Below, piece by piece: positions 1-7,414 of a DNA stretch of 13,196 bases. Numbering within the stretch: the first letter of the stretch is position 1; the number at the start of each line of letters is the position of its first letter. The notes beneath the pieces were generated by a model. It was not told where the DNA came from, ran no database searches, and saw nothing but the letters and a program-made list of their open reading frames with translations. Origin of the DNA: DAOVQB01 sp023128935. GTDB lineage: Bacteria > Eisenbacteria > RBG-16-71-46 > CAIMUX01 > WJJG01. Position numbers and translations under genes: made by a program. Location: the NCBI GenBank assembly GCA_030628905.1, contig DAOVQB010000126.1:1-13196 (forward strand), written 5' to 3'.

Positions 1-1555
1 CTTTGAGCGTGTACACTCCAGCGGGGCATTGCCGTCCGTAGCGATCGCGCCCGTTCCACAAGAAGCTCGATTTGCGATGGGATACGGTCGCTGCATGTCC
101 GATGCTCCTGACGAGCCGCCCGTTGGCATCATAGATGGCCAGATCAGCCAACCCCGAGTTGTGCTCCAAGCCTTGTCCAAAGACCACTGAGATCTCCGTT
201 GTGCCGTCGAACGGATTGGGCGTGGCCACCAGCCGTAGATGATCGGCGGCGGAAACGAAGCCGTCCCCAATGCCGCACTCCCCGCGGTTGGTCGTATAAT
301 AAATCTCCTCCTGCCCGGTACCGTCCCGCTGGTCCCACCAAGTGATGTGAGCATGGCCGCCGGGATCCAGGCAGATCTGTGGATCCAGGCGTCCTTCGGG
401 ATGGCCGGATGTCAGCTGGATTGTCTCCTCCCACGTGCCCGAGAAGGCGTCATAGTGCTTGTACATGATCTCGGTGTTGCTGATCACCCACTCATGAAAC
501 GTCAGATGAACATCCGCGTTGTCCTGATCGACAGCAATGTCGACATGGGGCATAGCCATCTGGGAGGGGAATGCGGTCTCGGGACCCCATGTTTCCGTCG
601 GCGAGTCCCAGACCAGGAAGTGGATCTTCTCCTGCAGGGTTGCCCCTCCGCCGTAGACTAGATTGACGTTGCTCTCTGAGTTCGGGGCCAGCCGGGGATA
701 CACGCTGGAGAATCCGTTGTTCGTCACCGCGACGGACGGCGACCAGGAACCGTTGCGTAAGTAACGATGGTACAGCTCCGCGGTCCCAGTACGGTAATCC
801 TGCCACACGCAGTGGATTGTGTTGTCTGGGCTGACAGTGGTTCCGAAGTATCCGTTGGGGCTGTCCGCCGGGTCTGTCACGGTCTCTTTGGCGGTCCAGC
901 CTGAGCCGTCGTTGTACATGTACCAGATGGCCCGCGGTGGGTCGTCATAGAGCCAGAAAATGTGGACGGTCCCGCTGGTGTCACACAAGACCTTAGGTCG
1001 CCCGGAGTGCCCGATCGCTTCGAAATTGGTCAAGCGCTCCTCGAGTTCCCACATGCCGAGAGCATGATTGTACTTGCGGTAGCCGATATCGTAGTCGCCC
1101 CAGGGTATGCCGGTCCAACGGAGAAAGACGACGTGCAGGTTCCGGTCGCTGTCGATTGCAATCCACGGGGAGTTGTGGGACGTGTCGGGGTCGGAAATGG
1201 TCTGGATCTCATTCCAGGAAGTGCCGCCACCGGAGCGGTGGAGGATCTCGTTGTGCGCATGCCAGTTGTCCTTCCAGACAACGTGGATGACACCGGTTGG
1301 GTCCGAAACCAGCCTTGGATTGATGGACTCACACGCGTCGTTGCAGCTCAACCGCACTTCTTCCTGCCAAGCCGCCTTGGCATACGACGTGAGGGCGTAT
1401 CCTTCGACCTGCGGGGTAGTCTCGTAGTGCGTGGATCCATAGGCGTCGCGCTCGGTCGATCCCTTGGCCTCCCAGCCGATCGACCGATAGGGATCATCAG
1501 CTCCCAGAGCGACACACGGAACCAATAGGGCAAGCAAGACAAAATAGGGTTTCAT
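1..1555 (-). CDS. Exported seven-bladed beta-propeller protein with FlgD-like C-terminal sorting domain (3' end beyond window)
   Basis: The reading frame from the ATG at 1555 is open to the left edge (518 codons, no stop), so the gene is partial. GGAGG lies 7 bases before the ATG. Residues 1-19 form a signal peptide (MKPYFVLLALLVPCVALGA). About residues 80-425 hold seven repeats of roughly 50-60 residues, each with a strand like IHVVWKD, LHVVFLRW, VHIFWLYD, IHCVWQDYR, VNLVYGG, VHLTFHEW or AHITWWDQR, usually followed by a strand such as NEILHR, AELYHR or EEIYYT. This is the sialidase/BNR-like propeller pattern. Residues about 444-518 (ATPNPFDGTTEIS, then IYDANGRLVRS, WNGRDRYG and PAGVYTLK) match the FlgD-like/T9SS type A domain, with only a few final residues missing. 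The protein probably acts outside the cell or at the surface; its ligand or substrate is unknown. I see no catalytic residues that would show sialidase activity. Confidence 0.88.
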   Translation of the reverse strand, partial: MKPYFVLLALLVPCVALGADDPYRSIGWEAKGSTERDAYGSTHYETTPQVEGYALTSYAKAAWQEEVRLSCNDACESINPRLVSDPTGVIHVVWKDNWHAHNEILHRSGGGTSWNEIQTISDPDTSHNSPWIAIDSDRNLHVVFLRWTGIPWGDYDIGYRKYNHALGMWELEERLTNFEAIGHSGRPKVLCDTSGTVHIFWLYDDPPRAIWYMYNDGSGWTAKETVTDPADSPNGYFGTTVSPDNTIHCVWQDYRTGTAELYHRYLRNGSWSPSVAVTNNGFSSVYPRLAPNSESNVNLVYGGGATLQEKIHFLVWDSPTETWGPETAFPSQMAMPHVDIAVDQDNADVHLTFHEWVISNTEIMYKHYDAFSGTWEETIQLTSGHPEGRLDPQICLDPGGHAHITWWDQRDGTGQEEIYYTTNRGECGIGDGFVSAADHLRLVATPNPFDGTTEISVVFGQGLEHNSGLADLAIYDANGRLVRSIGHAATVSHRKSSFLWNGRDRYGRQCPAGVYTLK

Positions 1556-1696
1556 GGTGTTTCCTCCGTGTCCGATTCAAGCTGATCATGCGTCGGTCCC
1601 GGGGCAACTTCGTTGATCCCATTTCGGGAGCGTCTCCGCCCCGATTCCTTCTCGCGGCCACCCACATTCTACCAGGAGGCGAACCGCAGGGGTATT

Positions 1697-1941
1697 CTAA
1701 CTCGCGAGGGTGACGTAATCCCCTTTGACGGCATCAAGAATGTTATCCTGCAGGGAGATGCGAGGATCGAGTGCGGTCTGGACTACCTGATCGTGCTTTT
1801 CCGGAAGATCGGACGTCCGCTACTGATCAGTGCCAAGTACATTGGCAAAGAGAAGGCCATTGCTGTTGCTGTCCATATTCGTAAAGCACGGAATATGGAC
1901 GCTTCCAGTCTTGTCGAAGACAGTGTTGTCGAGATTGTCAT
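1697..1941 (-). pseudogene. Possible decayed fragment of a propeller-type exported protein
   Basis: One minus-strand frame reads NTVFDKTGSVHI, then SNSNGLLFANVLGTDQ, a stop (1822-1820), then LPEKHDQVVQTALDPRISL, ending at a second in-frame stop (1699-1697). The 'D-x-T-G-x-VHI' strand and the 'DPRISLxDN' turn resemble the propeller repeats of the gene at 1-1555. No start codon with a ribosome binding site or signal peptide belongs to it, and the internal stop breaks it. It may be the remains of a related gene, or a chance resemblance in a spacer. The plus-strand frame across the same bases is also open but has no recognisable domain. Confidence 0.25.
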
Positions 1942-1973
1942 GGCAGGCGGCGGTTTCAAGGCATGCGATGTGG

Positions 1974-2002
1974 TTGAGGATCTTTGTGATCTTGGCTATA
2001 CT
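1974..2002 (+). promoter_or_regulatory. Sigma70-like promoter for the DUF3160 gene
   Basis: TTGAGG (1974-1979, four of six matches to TTGACA) and TATACT (1997-2002, five of six to TATAAT) are separated by exactly 17 bases. A start of transcription near 2009 would leave a leader of about 34 bases before the preferred ATG at 2043. This is the best-spaced promoter I found in the window. Confidence 0.55.
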
Positions 2003-2042
2003 AGCGTTCCGAGACAGTTGAATGAGCCGCGGGGGTGGAACC

Positions 2043-4628
2043 ATGAGATATTCTCTAGTGGTCATCGCAGGCATGTGTATTCTTCTGTCGGCTACTGGCG
2101 CGCAAGGCGACTTCAACATCGACGCCTATTTGCAATTCCTCGACGAGAACCGCGATCTGCCCAGTACGGAGCTATTGAGCCGTCATGCGCCTATGCATAC
2201 GTACTACAAGGGGACCACCGATCCTATCTCCTTAGACGACTTCGCCTATCTCAATGAGATTACCGAGCAATACGAGCTCAGCACTGCAGACCAAGGGCTC
2301 CTGACGGAGAACCAGTTTTTCGTCTCCGAGCGCCATAGCTTCCGCTCCTTCGGCTGGGCTCTATACGACGTCTACAAGAAGGATCTCCCGGTCTTCGTCA
2401 GCACCGATGCGGTCCTACACGCGCTGCACTCCTCCTATGATCGGATACTAAGGGATCTCGAATGGGCCATTCTGGAACCGCAATTGGCCCAAGCATTGGC
2501 AGCGCTCTATGACACCTACCCGGAGTTGCTGGCTAAATACCAGATCTATACTGACCTCGATGCGCCGCTGCGCGATGTCGATCTTTACGTGACCATGGCC
2601 AAATCGCTTCTGGACGACGAACTACTCGCTCCAAACCATGAGTCCTCCGCCAAGGCGCAGCAAATTTGGGATGCGATTGCCGCTGAGAAGATGAACTGCC
2701 TTCCTCTTTTCTCTGACCGAGCTCGGAAGCTCGATTTTAGCCAGTTCACTGTGCGGGGCCATTATACGGAACAGTTCTGGGATCCTGATAACGGTGCCAT
2801 GCGTACACTGGGTGCCTATTTCCAAAGCATGATATGGCTGGGCCGCATGGAGTTCTGGCTCACGCCACCTCCGCCCAACCCTGCGGAAGCGCCCTGGACG
2901 CGGGAGGATATCCGCCGCATGGTCCTCGGCGCCGTATTGCTGAATGAACTAGTTGATATGGCGGCCGCGCGATCGGATCTAGATGAAATGGACGCCCTCA
3001 TCGAACTGCTCGTAGGGAAGAGCGACAACCTGACCCCACATGAACTCAATGAAATCGTAGCCGGACAAGGTCTCGACGGGGCCCAAGCACTGCTCGATGA
3101 TCCTACATACGATGCCTTTCAGGATGCGCTCAAGACGTCGGGGCTGGGGAATCAGCGCATCCTTTCCTGCTTTCTGACCATGAACCCATTTGGTGCCGAA
3201 CCCGACGAACTGCCGCTTTCGTTTAGGCTAATGGGTCAGCGATTCATTGTGGATTCCTACGTCTTCTACAATGTCGTCTTTCCCAACATCATCTACCAGG
3301 GACAAAAAATCTGGCGGCCGATGCCCGATCCTCTCGATGCCATGTTTGCCCTTGGCAATGACAATGCCCTGCGCCTGCTGCAGACGGAATTGGATAGATA
3401 TCACTACAGCACCCAACTGGCGGCCCTGCGCTATCTCATAGATGGCCATGACGAGGTCTTCTGGGATTCCTCGCTTTACAACACCTGGCTGCAGGCAATC
3501 CGATGCTTGAATCCCCCCACGGACCGCAGCGGCTTTCCCTTCTTCATGACGACTGCCGCTTGGCAACAGGAGAAGCTCAACACCCAGCTGGCTTCCTGGG
3601 CGGAACTCAGGCATGACAATCTGCTATACGCGAAGCAGTCCTATACCGGAGGTGCAATCTGCTTCTTCCCGCATTCCTATGTCGAACCCTATCCGGAATT
3701 CTACTGCCAGATTGCGCGTTTTGCGGAGAATGCCGAGAGCGTAGTTGCCAATATCCAGTCGGAGCATGGCGTCGTGGAGTACATGCGCACGTACTTTGCA
3801 AACCTCGAGACCACCGTCAGCAGATTGGAAACACTCGCCCGCAAGGAGCTCCAAGGTGAAGCCTTCACCACTAGTGATATCGATTTCCTCAAAGACATGC
3901 TCTTTGAAAGTGGTGGCTACTGCGGTGAACCGCCCTTCACGGGTTGGTTCATGGACCTCTTTTATGACCGAGAGAAAGCCACCGAAGCCAACTACGTCGT
4001 GGCCGATGTACACACGCAACCGACGGACCAGAATGGTGGGGTTGTCGGCCGCGTTTTGCACGTGGGAGTGGGGGAGGTCAATCTGGGTGTTTTCCTCGCC
4101 CCGTCGCCTTCGCAGAGCTATCAGCCCATGGCTTATGTTGGCCCCGTCATGTCGTACTATGAGAAGATCACGAGGAGCTTTGATCGTCTAACTGACGAGC
4201 GCTGGACAGAGATGGTTTACGCCGGTCAACTCCCACCGCGACCGGATTGGGTCAACATATACTTGACCGATGCGGCCGGGGAACTGCTACCGACTGGCCG
4301 GGAGCTGGCCAGTGAGAAGTTCGAAGGGGGAGGCGGAAACCCAAACCCGCCTGTTCCCCCACCGGCACCTCCTTTGTGCGTACAGGTCTATCCCAATCCG
4401 TTCAAGGCCGGCACCACGATCAGCTTCGATTTGGAGTCGGTCGAGGAAGTGACGTTGGACATTCTCGATGTTACCGGCCGCGTTGTTGAGACTCCCATTG
4501 ATGGCATCTGTCCGGGGGGAGCGCATGAGGTCTCATGGGGACCCGGGGGGCTACCGAGCGGCATCTACTTCTGCCGCATTCAAACGCAGACTCGCCAGGG
4601 TCAGGTTGCAATGATACTGCTTCGATAG
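2043..4628 (+). CDS. Exported DUF3160-family protein with FlgD-like/T9SS type A C-terminal domain
   Basis: An 861-residue protein. I prefer the ATG at 2043 over the in-frame ATG at 2022: GGGGGTGG precedes it closely and translation then begins directly with a signal peptide (MRYSLVVIAGMCILLSATGA, cleavage near AQG/DF). The body, about residues 30-750, matches the DUF3160 family; its most recognisable block is RHSFRSFGWALYDVYKKDLP followed by VFVSTDAVLHALHSSYDRIL. Function in this family is unknown. A Gly/Pro-rich linker (GGGGNPNPPVPPPAPP, about 762-777) leads to a C-terminal domain at about 779-861 with VYPNPFKAGTTISF, ILDVTGRVV, SGIYFCRI and the terminal LLR, the pattern of T9SS type A-like sorting domains. 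It is therefore likely exported and possibly surface-anchored. It is transcribed away from the propeller gene on its left and appears monocistronic. Confidence 0.9.
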   Translation: MRYSLVVIAGMCILLSATGAQGDFNIDAYLQFLDENRDLPSTELLSRHAPMHTYYKGTTDPISLDDFAYLNEITEQYELSTADQGLLTENQFFVSERHSFRSFGWALYDVYKKDLPVFVSTDAVLHALHSSYDRILRDLEWAILEPQLAQALAALYDTYPELLAKYQIYTDLDAPLRDVDLYVTMAKSLLDDELLAPNHESSAKAQQIWDAIAAEKMNCLPLFSDRARKLDFSQFTVRGHYTEQFWDPDNGAMRTLGAYFQSMIWLGRMEFWLTPPPPNPAEAPWTREDIRRMVLGAVLLNELVDMAAARSDLDEMDALIELLVGKSDNLTPHELNEIVAGQGLDGAQALLDDPTYDAFQDALKTSGLGNQRILSCFLTMNPFGAEPDELPLSFRLMGQRFIVDSYVFYNVVFPNIIYQGQKIWRPMPDPLDAMFALGNDNALRLLQTELDRYHYSTQLAALRYLIDGHDEVFWDSSLYNTWLQAIRCLNPPTDRSGFPFFMTTAAWQQEKLNTQLASWAELRHDNLLYAKQSYTGGAICFFPHSYVEPYPEFYCQIARFAENAESVVANIQSEHGVVEYMRTYFANLETTVSRLETLARKELQGEAFTTSDIDFLKDMLFESGGYCGEPPFTGWFMDLFYDREKATEANYVVADVHTQPTDQNGGVVGRVLHVGVGEVNLGVFLAPSPSQSYQPMAYVGPVMSYYEKITRSFDRLTDERWTEMVYAGQLPPRPDWVNIYLTDAAGELLPTGRELASEKFEGGGGNPNPPVPPPAPPLCVQVYPNPFKAGTTISFDLESVEEVTLDILDVTGRVVETPIDGICPGGAHEVSWGPGGLPSGIYFCRIQTQTRQGQVAMILLR

Positions 4629-4645
4629 TCCTGCGGATAGAATAC

Positions 4646-4663
4646 GAGTGAGTTGCCTCATTC
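4646..4663 (+). terminator. Weak hairpin after the DUF3160 gene
   Basis: GAGTGAG, a TTGC loop and CTCATTC form a 7-bp stem with one G-T pair, 17 bases after the stop codon. No run of T follows, so intrinsic termination is uncertain. The rest of 4629-4839 holds only an AAATATAAC -10-like string (4774-4782) without a properly spaced -35 box. Confidence 0.25.
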
Positions 4664-4839
4664 TCCAGGATGGGCGGGTGCGTCCTGCGCGCGCCGCGCT
4701 GCCACTCGATTCGAGGTGGGCCAGATCTCAGGCCACATCCAATTGATTCAAGGAACGCCGCCTGCAGCCGACCAAATATAACAAGCGCCCCTACGGGTCA
4801 AAGTGGCGTTGTGCCATAGCAATACGGGGGATTTGGACT

Positions 4840-6324
4840 ATGACTGATGGCGCTGAGCGGTTCGGCCAGGAGTCGATTCTCGTTCCCCCTACGGACCGAG
4901 ACGAAGCCCCCAACTTGGCGGCCCTACCTGATCGAGATGGGCCGCGCAGCGTGGCACCCCACCGTGATCGAAGCGCAGACCCCCATACGCCGGCCGGACC
5001 CGGTCTAGATGAACGGCCAGGTGCGAGACGCGGGTCAGATCAGAAGGCACCATCTGGTGCCATCTGCGATATCTCGGAACTCAAGACAGCCTGCTCCCTT
5101 CCCGGGACACTACTGCGTGTGCTAGAAGTGATCGGCGACGAGGGGGGTACGAAGAAGACCATGGTGCGCGTCATTGAGGCAGATCCAGATCTCACTGAAC
5201 GGGTTCTGAGAATCGCCAACAGCCCCCTCTACCTCACCTACAACGATCGGATTGACGAAGCGCCTCTTCCGGTTACCAACCTGCCCACGGCGGTTCTCAA
5301 GCTGGGGTTCGCCACCATCCGCAACATCGCTTTCACACAGGCTCTCTGCGGGATGGTTCGCGGAGGGCACGAGCTAGGGGTCAGCATCGTCGTGCATCTG
5401 CTCGTCGTGGCAGAGGTCGCTCGCGCTTTGGGCCTCCGACAAAGCCGTTCGCTTGGAGAGGATGCCTATTTCGCCGGGTTGATGCATGACTTCGGGAAGC
5501 TCGCGCTCCTGCGAACGCTGCCCCTCGACTACCTGAGAATCGCGGCGCGCTGCGAATCCCACAGGATTCCCGCGCTCCGGGCGGAGGAGGATCTGCTGGC
5601 TCCCAGCCAGCCTCTTCTCAGGAACCACGTGCAGACGGGTGCCGAGCTACTGCGTGCACACGGGTTGCCTGAGGAGCTGGCTGTGGCGATTGAGCGACAT
5701 CACGATGACCCCGCATTGCATGCGCGGGATGGGGCAGCTTGGGAAGTGCCGTGCATTGTGATTATCGCCAACCAACTGGCATATTTTCTGGGCTACTCCG
5801 ACGGGCTGCGCGAAGACAATCCGGCGCACGTGTCACCTCTGGATCTGATGGGCCTTCTGGGCCTTGAACAAGACGCGTTCCAGGGCATCGTGCAGGAAGG
5901 TATGTCGCGGGCAAACGACGGCATCGTTGCCGCGCGTCTGCCCCTGAAACCAGCGCTGATGGAGCGGATCAAGGAGATGGGGATGGGCGCGGTGGAACCG
6001 TCATCTGATCGAGAGGAAGACGAAGAGATGACGGACGATGCCTATGGCATTTGTATGACTATGATCGATCTGGCGAGGTCGCGACCAAGGATCGGCTTCT
6101 TCGACTTCAAGGCGCATACTGGCCTGGAGACCACCACACTGCTGAGTTACCTGGATAGGTTCACAGAGAACGGGTATCTCAAGACTGTCCAAGCAGATTC
6201 ATCGCGGGTGGGTTATGAGGCGACTCGGAAGCTTCACACCGAACGTCCTCACGACATCCTGAGGAACGTCGTCATGGACCTTGTCGAGCACAGGCCTGAT
6301 GACGCCCGAGGGGGGGAAGCATGA
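4840..6324 (+). CDS. HDOD-domain signalling protein with C-terminal winged-helix-like segment
   Basis: A 494-residue soluble protein. The ATG at 4840 follows GGGGG at about 9 bases. Residues 1-70 are polar, rich in Pro, Arg and Asp, and look disordered. Residues about 78-290 form an HDOD domain: ISELKTACSLPGTLLRVLEV, then IEADPDLTERVLRIANSPLY, AVLKLGFATIRNIAFTQAL, a GLMHDFGKLALL motif (His216-Asp217), NHVQTGAELLRAHGLPEELA and IERHHDD. HDOD proteins are signalling or scaffold relatives of HD phosphohydrolases; whether this one is catalytic cannot be told. After an acidic stretch (REEDEEMTDD, about 391-400), residues about 402-465 (including RPRIGFFDFKAHTGLETTTL, then LDRFTENGYLKTV) look like a winged helix with wing residues SSRVGYEATRKL; this part is inferred from pattern. 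The stop overlaps the next gene's ATG (ATGA at 6321-6324), which implies translational coupling. Confidence 0.85.
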   Translation: MTDGAERFGQESILVPPTDRDEAPNLAALPDRDGPRSVAPHRDRSADPHTPAGPGLDERPGARRGSDQKAPSGAICDISELKTACSLPGTLLRVLEVIGDEGGTKKTMVRVIEADPDLTERVLRIANSPLYLTYNDRIDEAPLPVTNLPTAVLKLGFATIRNIAFTQALCGMVRGGHELGVSIVVHLLVVAEVARALGLRQSRSLGEDAYFAGLMHDFGKLALLRTLPLDYLRIAARCESHRIPALRAEEDLLAPSQPLLRNHVQTGAELLRAHGLPEELAVAIERHHDDPALHARDGAAWEVPCIVIIANQLAYFLGYSDGLREDNPAHVSPLDLMGLLGLEQDAFQGIVQEGMSRANDGIVAARLPLKPALMERIKEMGMGAVEPSSDREEDEEMTDDAYGICMTMIDLARSRPRIGFFDFKAHTGLETTTLLSYLDRFTENGYLKTVQADSSRVGYEATRKLHTERPHDILRNVVMDLVEHRPDDARGGEA

Positions 6325-6956
6325 TTGCCCGGGAGATGATTGCACTGGCCTTTGCCGTGGGATCGCTGGATTTCCTGGCCTTTCATCTGTATCGCACGCG
6401 ACTTAGGAACGCGTTTCTCGGATTCCTCCGGCTGCGGCTGCTCTTCATACTCTGGTCAGTTATGGCTGGGGTTCTGGCCGCAATAGTTTACTTCGTGGTG
6501 ATGGTGATCGGATCCCTGGCACTGGGTATTGACACCACGGCAGGCCGGCTGCCCTGGATTGCAGCCGTGCTCGTGCCTCTTGCCTTCCACCACGCCGCCC
6601 TGTCCTGGCCTGGGTCTAACAGGTTCAATGCACCTGATCAGAGGAACCGAGTCCTCTACGTGTACCGACCGATCTGGGATGTCGTGGGCCGGTACTTCGA
6701 AGATTGCTACAGCCGTTCGCTGGAGCAGTTGGCGAACGACTATGCCGGAGTACCTTGGGATGAAGGATCCTTAGCGCGGATCCATGCCCGCATCGTGCCC
6801 CACTACCGGTTGAAGGAGAAGAGACAGAGGGTCAATCCGCAGCTTCTTGTGGCCCTCAAGAAGTTCCGCGCACAGGAGGATGTCTTCTCGTTCTTCTATG
6901 CGATTCTTGATGAGTTCGGACCCAGAGCCGTGGCAGGCCTCATGTCAAGGTTATAG
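6321..6956 (+). CDS. Small membrane protein of unknown function, coupled to the HDOD gene
   Basis: A 211-residue protein whose ATG overlaps the HDOD stop codon; GGGGGGG just upstream, inside the HDOD gene, can serve as ribosome binding site. Hydrophobic segments lie at about residues 5-22, 40-67 and 77-94, separated by short basic loops (YRTRLRNAF; RLRL), so the N-terminal half is an integral membrane domain. Residues about 100-211 are soluble, rich in aromatic and charged residues (YRPIWDVVGRYFEDCYSRS; HYRLKEKRQRVNPQLLV). I recognise no family. The overlap suggests it works with the HDOD protein, perhaps as its membrane partner or anchor; that is inference from position only. The frame is well bounded by a TAG at 6954-6956. 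Confidence 0.75.
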   Translation: MIAREMIALAFAVGSLDFLAFHLYRTRLRNAFLGFLRLRLLFILWSVMAGVLAAIVYFVVMVIGSLALGIDTTAGRLPWIAAVLVPLAFHHAALSWPGSNRFNAPDQRNRVLYVYRPIWDVVGRYFEDCYSRSLEQLANDYAGVPWDEGSLARIHARIVPHYRLKEKRQRVNPQLLVALKKFRAQEDVFSFFYAILDEFGPRAVAGLMSRL

Positions 6957-6968
6957 CGACGCTGATGC

Positions 6969-7002
6969 TGGCCGCCTGATCCCGTAGCGTGGGGATTGGC
7001 CA
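6969..7002 (+). terminator. Imperfect hairpin after the HDOD/membrane-protein operon
   Basis: ATCCC (6979-6983) pairs with GGGAT (6992-6996), and TGGCC (6969-6973) with GGCCA (6998-7002) across an asymmetric internal loop. It begins 13 bases after the stop codon at 6956. No T run follows, so this may be a weak or Rho-assisted end, or chance. Confidence 0.25.
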
Positions 7003-7077
7003 TGGTCTCGTCAGTGAATTATATGGGAGCCCGGACGGGGCAGACACCCTCTCCCGCTGGCCTGAGCATCGCGACAT

Positions 7078-7301
7078 TCCAAGTTCCGTGATCTTGAATC
7101 TGTAGTCAGAATCGGGTCCATGACCGAAGTCGTCAGCGGTCCAGGAACCGGAGCCGTCATTGATAATAGAAGGTGCTACCTCCCCAACCCAGGAACCTCG
7201 TCGCAGCTGGGATCCCACGGCGGGCAACACGAGGAAAGAGAGATCCCTGAGAGCAAGAGTAGAGCAGCGGTCACACGGTGAGACAGAGTTCTATGGTTCA
7301 T
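7078..7301 (-). pseudogene. Frameshifted lipoprotein gene with Kre9/KNH-like domain remnant
   Basis: From the ATG at 7301, preceded by GGGAG at good spacing, the frame gives MNHRTLSHRVTAALLLLSGI then SLSSC and ends at a TAG at 7178-7176, only 41 codons. The hydrophobic core and LSSC lipobox (Cys25) are those of a lipoprotein signal peptide. A -1 shift of frame then gives GEVAPSIINDGSGSWTADDF followed by GHGPDSDYRFKITELG (about 7189-7078), which resembles the 'NDGSxxWTVxxxxxxGSDYxIRI' core of Ser-Thr-rich/Kre9-KNH-like beta-sandwich domains. Neither half alone is a sensible protein, so I read this as a lipoprotein gene broken by a frameshift or internal deletion. A real short 41-residue lipoprotein is a less likely alternative. 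The rest of 6957-7414 shows nothing further. Confidence 0.5.
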
Positions 7302-7414
7302 CGTAGTGCTCCCGATCGCTAAGCTGCCACGCGCGTCATGACTTGTTCCTACGTTCGCTCACCCAGATCTCACCGGACGCGCCCGCTGCATCTACTCGAT
7401 CAAGACCTTTGGCA

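Noticed and set aside
962..1528. Plus-strand open frame of 188 codons
   Set aside because: It is the antisense shadow of the propeller gene, whose frame has repeats, a signal peptide and a ribosome binding site.
2022..2042. Upstream in-frame ATG of the DUF3160 gene
   Set aside because: It would add seven polar residues (MSRGGGT) before the signal peptide, and the ATG at 2043 has the better ribosome binding site.
1613..2257. Plus-strand open frame of 214 codons ahead of the DUF3160 gene
   Set aside because: No ribosome binding site or recognisable domain; it contains the promoter of, and then overlaps, the well-supported DUF3160 gene in another frame.
3624..4061. Minus-strand open frame inside the DUF3160 gene
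   Set aside because: Antisense shadow without start signals or domains.
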